Origin: CAZWBR01 sp964632305
GTDB taxonomy: Bacteria; Bacteroidota; Bacteroidia; Bacteroidales; Prolixibacteraceae
Length of the DNA: 64,000 nucleotides
Direction of reading: 5' to 3'
Assembly (NCBI GenBank): GCA_964632305.1
Contig: CAZWBR010000013.1
Location: 15,676-79,675, forward strand
Shown here: positions 1 through 8,808 of the stretch, piece by piece
How positions within the stretch are numbered: position 1 is the stretch's first letter
Layout: the number at the start of each line of letters is the position of its first letter
Translations under genes and position numbers: made by a program
Notes under the pieces: generated by a model
Told to the model about the DNA's origin: nothing
Database searches by the model: none
The model's input: only the letters and a program-made list of their open reading frames with translations

Positions 1-1
1 A

Positions 2-124
2 AGTTCCATGGGCGAAAATTTTAACGAAGCGCTTCAGAAATCGTATCATAATGCCGAAAAGATCCGTTTCGACAAGATGTATTACCGACGTGATTTGGGC
101 TTTGACCTGCAAGATCTGAAGTAA
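2..124 (+). CDS. purD: Phosphoribosylamine-glycine ligase (PurD), C-terminal end only
   Basis: The last 40 codons of a reading frame that enters from outside the window and stops with TAA at 122-124. The tail contains NEALQKSYHNAEKIRFDKMY followed by a YRRDLGFDL end, which matches the C-terminus of Bacteroidota PurD, the ligase that joins glycine to phosphoribosylamine in purine synthesis. The TAA overlaps the ATG of the next gene by one base, suggesting translational coupling. Identification rests on this short tail and on the DUF6427 neighbour, which commonly follows purD in this phylum. Confidence 0.8.
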   Translation, partial: SSMGENFNEALQKSYHNAEKIRFDKMYYRRDLGFDLQDLK

Positions 125-1125
125 TGTTGTTGTGGATATTCAACAGGAAGAGTATTATTAGCGGGCTGCTGATTCCGGTAGCCGGCTATTTTCTTTGGAT
201 GCATAATCTGAGGGTTCCCCATGAATATCTTCCTCCCGTGGGGGAGAGCGGAATGCCATTATTCTCGCTGCTGGCCGGCTATTTTAAGGAGCCCTCTGTT
301 TGGCCGGCCTGGCTGAGTTTTATCCTTGTGGCTATTAATTCATTGATTATTGCCTGGCTGAATATCGGATTCCAATTTCTGCCCAACCGATCGTGGTTGC
401 CTGGGTTGATCTATTTCCTGGCCGTATCTTCCGTGCCGGCGCTTCAGACGATTCATCCGGCCCATCTGGCCGCCCTATTCATCCTGCTGACAATCTATTT
501 TATTTTCGGGACCTATCATAACCGCGATAAAGAGGTCTCATTCACTTTCAATGCCTCTTTCTCCCTGGCCCTGGCGACGCTTTTCTACTTCCCGGCGCTC
601 TTCCTCTTGCCGCTGATCTGGATCAGCATCTTTGTTCTTCAAAAGAGTGATAACTGGCGATTGCTCGTCGTCCCGCTATGGGGATTCTGTGCCCCATGGC
701 TATTGGTCCTGGCCGGGGCATTTCTCAGCGATAACGTATCGAATTTATGGAGCTCCATTACAGATAATCTTACTTCAGTCAATAATAAGTATCTTTTCAA
801 TCTCTATTTTCTGATCCTGACCGGAATCGTGGTTTTTCTCACCTTCTTAGGTAGTATTTCTTTAATGTCGAGTTATGGAGTAAAAAAAGTAGCCTCCCGA
901 AAATTCTTTGTCATTTTTGCCTGGGCTCTCGGTCTGGTTATTGCAGCTTTATCTCTGAAATCAACAGGATCCGGTATTATTGCCCTGTTGACTATCCCAA
1001 CCACTTATTTCATCTCCCACTTTTTTATCATGGGTGAACGAACGTTCTGGCGCGAACTGCTGTTCCTGATTTATGCGGCCGTCATGGTGGCCTCCTTCTT
1101 CCTGCAATCCTCCTTGCAGAACTAA
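124..1125 (+). CDS. DUF6427-type multi-pass membrane protein
   Basis: 333 residues, nearly all hydrophobic, with about eight to ten predicted membrane segments (for example around residues 10-25, 65-85, 95-110, 120-135, 145-175, 185-205, 230-250, 265-285, 290-330). Its position directly after purD, with a one-base ATG/TAA overlap, and its length fit the Bacteroidota family DUF6427, whose function is unknown. No catalytic motif is visible. The coupling to purD may reflect conserved gene order rather than shared chemistry. The family call is from context and general character, not from a signature motif. Confidence 0.7.
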   Translation: MLLWIFNRKSIISGLLIPVAGYFLWMHNLRVPHEYLPPVGESGMPLFSLLAGYFKEPSVWPAWLSFILVAINSLIIAWLNIGFQFLPNRSWLPGLIYFLAVSSVPALQTIHPAHLAALFILLTIYFIFGTYHNRDKEVSFTFNASFSLALATLFYFPALFLLPLIWISIFVLQKSDNWRLLVVPLWGFCAPWLLVLAGAFLSDNVSNLWSSITDNLTSVNNKYLFNLYFLILTGIVVFLTFLGSISLMSSYGVKKVASRKFFVIFAWALGLVIAALSLKSTGSGIIALLTIPTTYFISHFFIMGERTFWRELLFLIYAAVMVASFFLQSSLQN

Positions 1126-1137
1126 AAATGATCCCGT

Positions 1138-2508
1138 TTATTGGGGTTTAGTCTCCTCGCTTTCCTCTAAAATCAAATGGTCCGGTATGGCTTTCTGTGT
1201 CTTGATCCCCAGATCGCGAAGTTTCTCTGCCGTCTTAACTAGGTTCCCGCGTCCGGTATGAAGCTTGTTTAGGGCAAGCTCGTAACTTCCCCGGGCCGAG
1301 TCCAGACTCTTCCCCAGTTTCTCCATATCCAGAATAAAATTGACAAACTTATCGTATAATGAGCTGCCCAGATTGGCAATCTCTATGGCATTGCGGGTCT
1401 GGTTTTCCTGCTTCCAGATCGAGGCGATGGTACGAAGCGAGGCTAATAATGTTGAGGGGCTGACAATGACCACTTTATTGTCCCAGGCAAAGTTAAAGAG
1501 TTCCTGGTCTTCCTGGACCGCTAAACTAAAGGACGCCTCTATTGGGATAAAAAGCAAGACAAAGTCCGGGGTGTTAAGGCTTTTGGCTGTTGAATAATGT
1601 TTCTCTGCAAGCCCTTTAATATGGGTGCGTAACGATCGCAGATGTTCCTGGATGAATTGACTCCTTTCCACATCAGTGGTAGCGTTGAACAGGCGTTCAT
1701 ACGAGATCAGGGATACTTTTGAGTCGATAATCAGATGTTTTCTATCCGGTAAATGAATAATCACATCCGGACGGATGGGCTTACCGTCACTGTTCTCATC
1801 AACAAACTCCCGCTCATACTCCCGGCCTTTCACTAAGCCGGATCGTTCGAGTACCCGCTCCAAAACGATCTCTCCCCAGTTTCCCTGTTTTTTTACATCC
1901 CCCTTCAAGGCCTGGGTCAGGTTTTGTGCTTCGGTGCTGATCCTAAGGTTCAGATCCTGAAGTTTTTTTAGCTCAGCTTTCAGGTCGGTCTGATCTTTTA
2001 ACCCGTTCACGTAAGTCTCTTCCACCTTTTTTTCAAAATTCACGATCTTCTCCTTTAGCGACGAGAAGATCTCGCTGATATTTTTTTGATTGGTGGTCGT
2101 AAATTCGCGTGAATTCTCTTTCAGGATCCGGTTGGCGATATTCTCAAATTCAACAGCAAATTTCTTCCTCAGTTGTTCCATCTCCGAGGCCTGCAGCTCC
2201 AGTTTCTCACGGAGATTTGACAGCTCGGTCTGAGAAGTAGCCAGGTCACGGGTGAGCAATTCCGATTTTTCCCGTTCCTGATCAAGTAATGAGAATTGTC
2301 TTTTCAGATCTTCTTCAAGGGTTTCAGCCCTCTGGCGGGCCAGTGATTGCTCCTTCTCGGAGGCCGCCAGTTTTTTATACCACTCCTTCTCCTGATCATT
2401 GATCATGGTAAGGTGTTGATGCCTAAGTTTGTTCAGCTTACTTTGCCGGGCGAAATAGAGAAGGACTCCGCCGATGAAAACCCCAAGTGAAAAATAGATC
2501 AGCTCCAT
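1138..2508 (-). CDS. rmuC: RmuC family DNA recombination protein
   Basis: 456 residues from the ATG at 2508. There is an N-terminal membrane anchor (LIYFSLGVFIGGVLLYF), then a long coiled coil (about residues 25-200, rich in E, K, Q, L), then the RmuC nuclease-like core with GNWGEIVLERVLE, RPDVIIHLPD and the IIDSKVSL motif. RmuC is a PD-(D/E)xK-like protein that limits inversions at short inverted repeats in E. coli. The open frame extends upstream to 2553, but that stretch lies inside the terminator of the preceding gene, so the start at 2508 is preferred. It is convergent with the DUF6427 gene, 12 bases away. Confidence 0.92.
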   Translation of the reverse strand: MELIYFSLGVFIGGVLLYFARQSKLNKLRHQHLTMINDQEKEWYKKLAASEKEQSLARQRAETLEEDLKRQFSLLDQEREKSELLTRDLATSQTELSNLREKLELQASEMEQLRKKFAVEFENIANRILKENSREFTTTNQKNISEIFSSLKEKIVNFEKKVEETYVNGLKDQTDLKAELKKLQDLNLRISTEAQNLTQALKGDVKKQGNWGEIVLERVLERSGLVKGREYEREFVDENSDGKPIRPDVIIHLPDRKHLIIDSKVSLISYERLFNATTDVERSQFIQEHLRSLRTHIKGLAEKHYSTAKSLNTPDFVLLFIPIEASFSLAVQEDQELFNFAWDNKVVIVSPSTLLASLRTIASIWKQENQTRNAIEIANLGSSLYDKFVNFILDMEKLGKSLDSARGSYELALNKLHTGRGNLVKTAEKLRDLGIKTQKAIPDHLILEESEETKPQ

Positions 2509-2529
2509 CAGATATTGTTTTTCGATGGA

Positions 2530-2574
2530 TAAAAATAAAAAAAGCGCACCCATTATTTCAATGAATGCGCTTTA
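2530..2574 (-). terminator. Rho-independent terminator after the KAS III-like gene
   Basis: An 8-bp perfect stem (AAAGCGCA at 2541-2548 with TGCGCTTT at 2566-2573, in + coordinates) with an inner AT-rich loop is followed on the minus strand by a long T run (2531-2543). It lies 18 bases beyond the stop of the gene ending at 2592. Confidence 0.85.
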
Positions 2575-2591
2575 TATCAGAACATTTTTTT

Positions 2592-3668
2592 TTACGGTAC
2601 GCGGTAAACGATTGAATTGATAACCATTCCCGCACCAACTGAGGTAAGAATAATATTTTCCCCTGATTTGATTTCGTGATCGGCCATTTTGTTCTTTAAA
2701 ATCAAATCCAGCAGCGTCGGTACCGTTGCCGATGAGGAGTTGCCATAATGACGGATGGTCATGGGCATGATATTTTTATCGTAATCTTTCTTGCCGTAGA
2801 GCTTGAAAACTCTTGAGAGGATGGCTTCGTCCATCTTCTCATTGGCCTGATGGATCAATACCTTACTGACGTCGTCCAGCCCGAGCCCCGCTTTGTCCAG
2901 ACTATCTTTAACGACTCCCGGAACGGTAGACAAGGCATAAACATAGACTTTATTCCCTTGCATCCGGATATATTGGTCATCCTTGGGAAAATCAGGTTTC
3001 AGGGAGCGTCCCATTTTTAACATACCCTGATCGTTGTCCGTACGGCTGCAATGCGACAGGATCCCTACCGGCGTTTCACTTTCACGGGCTTCAACAATCA
3101 CGGCACCTGAACCATCGGAAAAAATCATACGGTCGCGGTCGTGCGGATCGGCAACCCGTGAGGTGACATCCGAGCCAATAACCAAGCCACATTGATACAT
3201 GCCACTGCGGATATAAGCATCGGCAAGGATCATCGCGGTGGTCCAACCCGGACATCCTGATATAACGTCATGGGTCAACACGTAAGGATTCTGGATCCCC
3301 AGGGTGGTTTTTACCCTGCTTGAAATAGAGGGCATCGAGTCCGATTTGGCAGTATCAGGAAATATGTCGCCAAAATTGTGAGCTACAATAATAAACTGAA
3401 GTTTCTCACGGTCGAATCCTGATGACTCCAATGCATCAAGCGCGGAGAAAACGGCAAGATCACTTGTCGATTGGTCAGGCTCAGCGTATCGGCGTTCTTC
3501 AATGTTGGTTATTTCGAAAAATTTGCGGATCACCTCCTCGTTTGGGGTGGTAATCTTTGCACCGGATGGATCATGAAATTCCGCATCGAGAAAATAACTG
3601 TTGGGAATTACCATGGGTGGGACATAAGAGCCTGTTCCGGTGATAACTGTATAAACCTTCTTACTCAT
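2592..3668 (-). CDS. 3-oxoacyl-ACP synthase III family protein (KAS III-like)
   Basis: 358 residues of thiolase fold. The catalytic triad of the KAS III family is present: Cys139 in SGCPGW, His273 in IHQANEKM and Asn310 in HYGNSSSATVP; the C-terminal glycine motif SVGAGM is also intact. KAS III enzymes condense an acyl-CoA with malonyl-ACP to start fatty-acid chains. At 358 residues and with an N-terminal insertion (about residues 25-45) it is longer than standard FabH, so it may be one of the accessory KAS III-like enzymes with another acyl substrate. Its ATG overlaps the stop of lpxH by 4 bases, so the two are translated from one mRNA that begins at the lpxH promoter. Confidence 0.88.
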   Translation of the reverse strand: MSKKVYTVITGTGSYVPPMVIPNSYFLDAEFHDPSGAKITTPNEEVIRKFFEITNIEERRYAEPDQSTSDLAVFSALDALESSGFDREKLQFIIVAHNFGDIFPDTAKSDSMPSISSRVKTTLGIQNPYVLTHDVISGCPGWTTAMILADAYIRSGMYQCGLVIGSDVTSRVADPHDRDRMIFSDGSGAVIVEARESETPVGILSHCSRTDNDQGMLKMGRSLKPDFPKDDQYIRMQGNKVYVYALSTVPGVVKDSLDKAGLGLDDVSKVLIHQANEKMDEAILSRVFKLYGKKDYDKNIMPMTIRHYGNSSSATVPTLLDLILKNKMADHEIKSGENIILTSVGAGMVINSIVYRVP

Positions 3669-4453
3669 AGATTTGTATTTATACGAAATTTTCTAAGTGT
3701 ATCTTTATCAATTTTTTCAATGGTGAATTGATCTCCGTTCCATACGCCGTAACTGAACTCCCTGAACCACTCTCCAAGGGTGATCAATCGACTTTGGTGG
3801 CCGAGATCAAAATTCAACGCCAAATGGCGATGTCCGAATACAAAGTAATCGAAATGTTCTTTTAATAGGATATCACGGGCAAAAATAATTTGCTCTTCCT
3901 TTTCTTCTCCTAAAAAATCCAATCCATGAACCCCTTTAGCTAACCTGCTCTTTTTCGACCAATGATGAGCCAATCCTAAAGCAAGGTCCGGATGAATCTT
4001 CGCGAAGGCCCACTGCGAAAAGCGGTTATTGAAAAAGCCTTTGATTAATTGGTAACCTTTATCTCTCTTCCCTAGATCGTCGCCATGGGCCATGAAAAAT
4101 TTCTTACCGTTCAGTTCGGTAATAAGACAATCACGGTGGATAATCATCCCAGTCTCATGGGGAAGGTAATCAAAAACCCAGATATCATGATTCCCCGTGA
4201 AAAAGTGAACCGGAATTCCGCTGTCGCAGATCTCGGCCAGAGTACCCAAAACCCGGACAAATCCCTTGGGGGCAACCTTCTTATATTCGAACCAAAAGTC
4301 GAAAATATCGCCCAACAGAAAAATCATTGAAGCGTCTTGCCTGATACTTTGCAGCCAGTTGACGAACAGAAGCTCCCGTTCCCGGTTATACTTCAAAGCC
4401 GGGGCTCCCAGATGAATGTCAGACGCGAAATAGACTTTTTTCACCGAATTCAC
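3665..4453 (-). CDS. lpxH: UDP-2,3-diacylglucosamine diphosphatase, LpxH-like
   Basis: 262 residues of calcineurin-like metallophosphoesterase. Metal-site motifs appear in family order: DIHLG (12-16), GDIFDFW (about 48-54), GNHD, HGDD and FGHRH. LpxH hydrolyses UDP-2,3-diacylglucosamine to lipid X in lipid A synthesis at the inner face of the cytoplasmic membrane. Start codons are GTG: either 4453 or 4444 (giving MKKVYFASDIHLG), both downstream of a clear promoter. The gene is coupled by a 4-base overlap to a KAS III-like synthase, consistent with a lipid A / acyl-chain operon. Confidence 0.88.
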   Translation of the reverse strand: MNSVKKVYFASDIHLGAPALKYNRERELLFVNWLQSIRQDASMIFLLGDIFDFWFEYKKVAPKGFVRVLGTLAEICDSGIPVHFFTGNHDIWVFDYLPHETGMIIHRDCLITELNGKKFFMAHGDDLGKRDKGYQLIKGFFNNRFSQWAFAKIHPDLALGLAHHWSKKSRLAKGVHGLDFLGEEKEEQIIFARDILLKEHFDYFVFGHRHLALNFDLGHQSRLITLGEWFREFSYGVWNGDQFTIEKIDKDTLRKFRINTNL

Positions 4454-4493
4454 ACAATTTATAAGATGAATCGTTCACCGATTTTCACCGATG

Positions 4494-4524
4494 CAAAGAT
4501 AGACCTAAATATACATTCACCAAA
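4494..4524 (-). promoter_or_regulatory. Bacteroidota-type promoter of the lpxH operon
   Basis: On the minus strand the sequence reads TTTG, 19 bases, TATCTTTG (in + coordinates CAAA at 4521-4524 and CAAAGATA at 4494-4501). This fits the Bacteroidota primary sigma consensus TTTG-N19..21-TAnnTTTG exactly. The inferred transcript start is near 4487, some 35-45 bases before the GTG starts. Confidence 0.75.
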
Positions 4525-4572
4525 CGGACCCGGTATTGTTTCGCTGAATCCGTTGTTTCTTTCCCCAATCAA

Positions 4573-5718
4573 TTATTTAATGAATTTGGCTAATGCCTGG
4601 GTCAAGGCAGGGCCCTGAAGGTTCTTGCCCACAATATTTCCCTCTTTATCCAGCAAATAATTGCTCGGTATAACCTGAATATTGTAATTGTTAACCGCCT
4701 GGAAACTTCCCTTCATATCACCTACATTGATCCAGGGCAGGTTATCTTCCGCGATAACCCTCTTCCAGGCCTCTCCGTCGGTATCGACACTTACCATATA
4801 AATCTCAAAACCACGGTTTTTATATTTATCATACAGCTCGGTCAGCACTTCGTTTTGAATTCGTGATGTCCGGTCTTTAGCCGACCAGAATTGAAGCAAT
4901 ACCGTTTTCCCCTGCAAGGAGGATAATCTTCTGGTAATTCCGTTCTGATCCGGCAGATTAATGTCCGGCGAATTAACGGCAGCTTGGGTTATGAACTGGT
5001 TTAATTTTTCGTTCTTCTGTCGCTTTAATAGGTCAGCCGCATTATTATACAGAGCTTTGACGTGTTCGTTCTTCGGATAGATCGATAAGAGCGCCGATGC
5101 GGCTGTTTTCATAACCTGGAAATCGCTGATCACAAAATTCTCCTCATCCCACTTCTGATAAAGAGCATAAATACTGGCCGGGGAAAAGGGATTTGTCTTG
5201 ACAAACTCGGTTGCAAAATCAGTATAACTATTGGTCAGCGCTAAATATTCATTATTCCATACTTCAAGATTGGACGAATAGAGGGGATTATTCATGTTCT
5301 TTGAATAGAGGCTCCTTAAAGAATCTAATTTCCCTTTGGTCTCATTATACCTGAAGCTCAACCTGTGGACCATTTCCGAGTTAAACGATCCTTCCACGTC
5401 ATAATTGAAAGCCAAATTTGGATAATGCCCGGTCAAAGTGGCATTCTCAGCTGAATCAAGAACAAGCGTGATAAAATCCCGGTCCGTAAACTTTAACAGA
5501 TAAAAGGTTGGATCGGAGGCAACTCCTTTCATTTTGAATTTCCCTTTCTTGTCCAGCTTGACCGAATCGACCGGAACCATGGAGTTGAGCTGCAGACGGT
5601 TCAGGTAAAGCGTTTTCCCTTCACCACCTTCGATTTGGCCAGAGATGGTAAAGCTGTTTTTGGGCCCGCAGGAGAATAAAATCAGGGCTGAGGCAAGGGC
5701 AAGGATGATTTTTTTCAC
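4573..5718 (-). CDS. Thioredoxin-fold lipoprotein (DUF4369 plus TlpA-like) lacking the CxxC
   Basis: 381 residues from a GTG start at 5718. A lipoprotein signal (LILFSC, Cys17) is followed by a DUF4369-like beta domain (about 22-115), a helical linker, and a TlpA/AhpC-TSA-like thioredoxin domain (about 250-381) with the typical opening PDINLPDQNG, strand VLLQFW and cis-proline region VIPSNYLLDKEG. At the place of WCxPC the sequence is FWSAKDRTSR. The only cysteine in the protein is the lipid-attachment one, so it cannot be a dithiol oxidoreductase. A binding or scaffold role at the periplasmic face of a membrane is inferred. Confidence 0.82.
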   Translation of the reverse strand: MKKIILALASALILFSCGPKNSFTISGQIEGGEGKTLYLNRLQLNSMVPVDSVKLDKKGKFKMKGVASDPTFYLLKFTDRDFITLVLDSAENATLTGHYPNLAFNYDVEGSFNSEMVHRLSFRYNETKGKLDSLRSLYSKNMNNPLYSSNLEVWNNEYLALTNSYTDFATEFVKTNPFSPASIYALYQKWDEENFVISDFQVMKTAASALLSIYPKNEHVKALYNNAADLLKRQKNEKLNQFITQAAVNSPDINLPDQNGITRRLSSLQGKTVLLQFWSAKDRTSRIQNEVLTELYDKYKNRGFEIYMVSVDTDGEAWKRVIAEDNLPWINVGDMKGSFQAVNNYNIQVIPSNYLLDKEGNIVGKNLQGPALTQALAKFIK

Positions 5719-5894
5719 GATCGTTTATTTAAGTAATATTATTATTCTGCAATTAATTTGATTCAGGAAAATTAAACCGCGAAACAAACCTGTTCATTCC
5801 CCGATTAATTTTTCATTATTGATCTTGTTGTCAGCAAAAATATAAATTCCTGCCAAATAGTAATAAGATTATTCGAACAACAATTGTAAATGGA

Positions 5895-6136
5895 AGAGAG
5901 GGGCACGATTGCGGACCTCCCCCGTGAATCCGGGCTGATCCCCGGCGGTCTAGCACCTCCTTACCCGGTTTTTAATGAGGAGGTTTCATCGAAGGTGTAA
6001 TTAATGAGGACCGTTTAGGGCTTAAATTTTCCTACTGCAATCATCGTTTGGTCGGAGAAAAGGGGAAGCCCTTGCCCGAAAGGCTCAAATCGAAGATAAT
6101 TAATCGTATTGACCCGTCAGGCGATCATGGAGCCTT
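5895..6136 (+). ncRNA. Candidate structured RNA of unknown class
   Basis: The 454-base gap between divergent genes holds a GC-rich stretch with several mutually consistent helices on the + strand: closing pairs GATTGC (5909-5914) with GCGATC (6121-6126); CCGGG/CCCGG around loop CTGATC (about 5939-5956); ACCTCCT with AGGAGGT (about 5965-5995) inside CGGTC/GACCG; and GGGCTT with AAGCCC (about 6018-6071) enclosing TTTTCC/GGAGAAAA. No open reading frame fits. Signatures of tmRNA, RNase P, small SRP RNA, and FMN, TPP or cobalamin riboswitches were looked for and not found. The strand and ends are inferred from the helices only; an unusual leader of ribF is the alternative. Confidence 0.4.
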
Positions 6137-6145
6137 AATTTTCAT

Positions 6146-6153
6146 TATTTTTG
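6146..6153 (+). promoter_or_regulatory. Putative -7 element of ribF
   Basis: TATTTTTG fits TAnnTTTG, 20 bases before the GTG of ribF. No TTTG lies at the standard distance upstream, so the match is only half a promoter. Confidence 0.4.
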
Positions 6154-6172
6154 CCTCTTTAAATTTGAATGC

Positions 6173-7102
6173 GTGAAGGTTCATTACGGATTAGACCATT
6201 TTAAAGCGGGAAAACCGGTGGTAACTATCGGAACATTCGATGGGGTCCATCTTGGTCATCGGGAGGTCATTTCAGAATTGCAGCGGTTCAGTAAAGAGTC
6301 TGGTGGCGAATCGGTCGTCTTTACTTTCTATCCTCACCCGCGAATGATCGTTTCACCAAACGAGGATTCCCTTCGTTTGATAACGACGAAAGAGGAGAAG
6401 ATCGCTCTTTTCGAACAGATCGGCATCGACCATCTGGTGATCTATCCTTTCGATAAAGAGTTCTCCGAATTGTCGTACGACGAGTTCGTCTCCCGCATTC
6501 TGGTCGAAAAGATGAAGATTCATTGCCTGGTGGTGGGTTACGATCATAAATTCGGCCATGAACGCAAAGGCGATTTCAATGCCCTGAGCCGGTTGTCTGT
6601 TGAACTCGGGTTTACCGTCGAAAAGCTCGATAAATTACTGGTCGAGAATGTGGCCGTCAGTTCTACCCATATCCGTAAAGCGCTCGAAAACGGCGACGTT
6701 CACCGGGCCAACGAATTTCTGGGTTACCACTATACCCTAACGGGAAGGGTGATCGAGGGAAACCGGTTGGGACGAAAACTGGGCTATCCGACAGCCAATA
6801 TTGAGACTTTCGATAACCACAAATTAGTGCCCCGCGATGGCGTCTATGCCGTTAATGTTGAGGTTAAAGGGCACTTTTATCGCGGGATGCTGAACGTGGG
6901 GACCCGTCCTACCGTTAATTTCAATGTCGATCATCGCAGCATCGAGGTTCATATCATCGATTTTAACGAGGATATCTACAACGAGAACATCACTATTCAT
7001 TTCGTGCAGAAGATCCGCGACGAACAACGGTTCCCATCGCTCGACCTGCTTCAGGAACAGTTGGGAAGGGACAAGGAAACAGCCATGCGGATTCTTGCGT
7101 AA
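6173..7102 (+). CDS. ribF: Bifunctional riboflavin kinase / FAD synthetase
   Basis: 309 residues starting at GTG 6173; no in-frame ATG precedes it. The N-terminal nucleotidyltransferase half shows GTFDGVHLGH (HxGH-type motif, residues 20-29) and SSTHIRKAL; the C-terminal kinase half shows LGRKLGYPTANI and DGVYAVNV. It phosphorylates riboflavin to FMN and adenylates FMN to FAD in the cytoplasm. ahcY follows after 32 bases on the same strand and is probably cotranscribed. Confidence 0.95.
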   Translation: MKVHYGLDHFKAGKPVVTIGTFDGVHLGHREVISELQRFSKESGGESVVFTFYPHPRMIVSPNEDSLRLITTKEEKIALFEQIGIDHLVIYPFDKEFSELSYDEFVSRILVEKMKIHCLVVGYDHKFGHERKGDFNALSRLSVELGFTVEKLDKLLVENVAVSSTHIRKALENGDVHRANEFLGYHYTLTGRVIEGNRLGRKLGYPTANIETFDNHKLVPRDGVYAVNVEVKGHFYRGMLNVGTRPTVNFNVDHRSIEVHIIDFNEDIYNENITIHFVQKIRDEQRFPSLDLLQEQLGRDKETAMRILA

Positions 7103-7134
7103 ACGATGAAATTAAAATTGAAAACTGAAATATA

Positions 7135-8538
7135 ATGAGTTTACAGGATTACAAAGTCAAAGATATCTCCCTGGCCGATTTTGGTCGGAAAGAGATTGAG
7201 ATAGCCGAAAAAGAGATGCCGGGGTTGATGTCGCTCCGCCAAAAATACGGGAAGGAAAAACCGTTGGCCGGTGCCCGTATCATGGGATCGCTGCACATGA
7301 CCATTCAGACTGCCGTGCTGATCGAAACTCTGAAAACGCTGGGTGCCGATGTCCGCTGGGCCTCCTGCAACATCTTCTCCACCCAGGACCATGCCGCGGC
7401 AGCCATCGCCCAATCCGGCACCCCGGTCTTTGCCTGGAAAGGCGAAACCCTCGAAGAATATTGGTGGTGCACCGAACGGGCATTGGACTTTGGTAACGGT
7501 AAAGGTCCTCAACTGATCGTTGACGATGGGGGCGATGCCACCCTGATGGTCCACCTGGGCGCTGCTGCCGAGAAAGATAGCTCGGTGCTCGACCGTGCCG
7601 CCGAAGGCGAAGATGAAATTCAACTGATGAAGGCTCTCCGTAATAGTCTGGCCAAAACGCCAACCCGTTGGACCAACGTGGTGAAGGAGATCAGGGGCGT
7701 CTCGGAAGAAACCACCACCGGGGTTCACCGCCTCTACCAGATGATGGAGCGGGGCGAGCTGCTCTTCCCGGCCATTAACGTGAACGATTCCGTTACCAAA
7801 TCGAAATTCGATAACCTGTACGGCTGCCGCGAATCACTGGCCGACGGGATCAAACGGGCAACCGATGTAATGGTGGCCGGTAAGGTCGTTGTGATCTGCG
7901 GATACGGCGACGTCGGTAAAGGATGTGCCCGCTCACTCAGGGGTTATGGCGCCCGGGTCATCGTTACCGAGATCGATCCGATCTGCGCGTTGCAGGCCGC
8001 GATGGAAGGCTATGAAGTGGCTACAATCGAAGATGTGGTCAGCGAAGGCAATATTTTCGTAACGACTACCGGAAACAAAGATATCATCACCGCCGAACAC
8101 ATGGCCGCCATGCGCGACCAGGCCATCGTCTGTAATATCGGCCACTTTGACAATGAAATACAGGTGAGCCGTCTGGAAAAATGGTCCGGCATCAAAAAGA
8201 TTAACATCAAACCGCAGGTCGACAAATATGTCTATCCCGACGGTCATGCCATCTTCCTTTTAGCCGAAGGACGCCTGGTCAACCTGGGCTGTGCTACCGG
8301 TCACCCCTCCTTCGTGATGAGTAACTCCTTCACCAATCAGACCCTCGCCCAGATCGATCTTTGGAAGAAAGATTATGCGGTCGATGTTTACCGCCTGCCC
8401 AAGTACCTCGACGAAGAGGTGGCCCGCCTGCACCTCGAACAACTCGGCGTTAAGCTTACCCGATTGACGAAGGATCAGGCCGACTATATTGGCGTTCCGC
8501 AGGATGGTCCTTACAAACCGGAGCATTACCGCTATTGA
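7135..8538 (+). CDS. ahcY: Adenosylhomocysteinase
   Basis: 467 residues. The NAD-binding signature GYGDVGKGCARSLRGYGARV and VTEIDP are present (about 247-276), as are the substrate-domain motifs AGARIMGSLHMTIQT and NVNDSVTKSKFDN, and the C-terminal PKYLDEEVA...KPEHYRY tail that closes over NAD. It reversibly splits S-adenosylhomocysteine to adenosine and homocysteine, relieving product inhibition of methyltransferases. Codon choice is visibly more GC-rich than in the neighbours, as expected for a highly expressed gene. A strong terminator follows. Confidence 0.97.
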   Translation: MSLQDYKVKDISLADFGRKEIEIAEKEMPGLMSLRQKYGKEKPLAGARIMGSLHMTIQTAVLIETLKTLGADVRWASCNIFSTQDHAAAAIAQSGTPVFAWKGETLEEYWWCTERALDFGNGKGPQLIVDDGGDATLMVHLGAAAEKDSSVLDRAAEGEDEIQLMKALRNSLAKTPTRWTNVVKEIRGVSEETTTGVHRLYQMMERGELLFPAINVNDSVTKSKFDNLYGCRESLADGIKRATDVMVAGKVVVICGYGDVGKGCARSLRGYGARVIVTEIDPICALQAAMEGYEVATIEDVVSEGNIFVTTTGNKDIITAEHMAAMRDQAIVCNIGHFDNEIQVSRLEKWSGIKKINIKPQVDKYVYPDGHAIFLLAEGRLVNLGCATGHPSFVMSNSFTNQTLAQIDLWKKDYAVDVYRLPKYLDEEVARLHLEQLGVKLTRLTKDQADYIGVPQDGPYKPEHYRY

Positions 8539-8596
8539 TACTTCTACACCGGTCGGTTATTTTCGCTTCCGCGGAAATTAGCCCGGCCCGATAGGC

Positions 8597-8637
8597 AAAG
8601 CTTCCGCAAGGTTACAATCCTTACGGAAGCTTTTTTC
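8597..8637 (+). terminator. Terminator of ribF-ahcY
   Basis: AAAGCTTCCG (8597-8606) pairs with CGGAAGC plus following T's (8624-8633), extended by AAGG/CCTT around a 7-base loop, followed by six T's. Confidence 0.9.
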
Positions 8638-8808
8638 TTGCCTGACAGCATGTGGATCCGTTTTTCGTTAGGAACCGATAAATGACATTGGATTTTAACG
8701 TTCTGTAAATGAAGGATGTAAAGAGTGAGGATGGTTTTTCTCGTCTTCGCGGAAAGAAAACCGGTCCTCCTGATTTGTTCTACCAATAACAGAATTGCAT
8801 AGCCAATA

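Noticed and set aside
5895..6136. FMN or cobalamin riboswitch, tmRNA, RNase P or SRP RNA upstream of ribF
   Set aside because: The conserved core sequences of each class are absent, so only an unclassified structured RNA is proposed.
7141..7728. 195-codon open frame on the minus strand inside ahcY
   Set aside because: A mirror of GC-rich ahcY codons; no recognisable protein features, and the plus strand is clearly coding.
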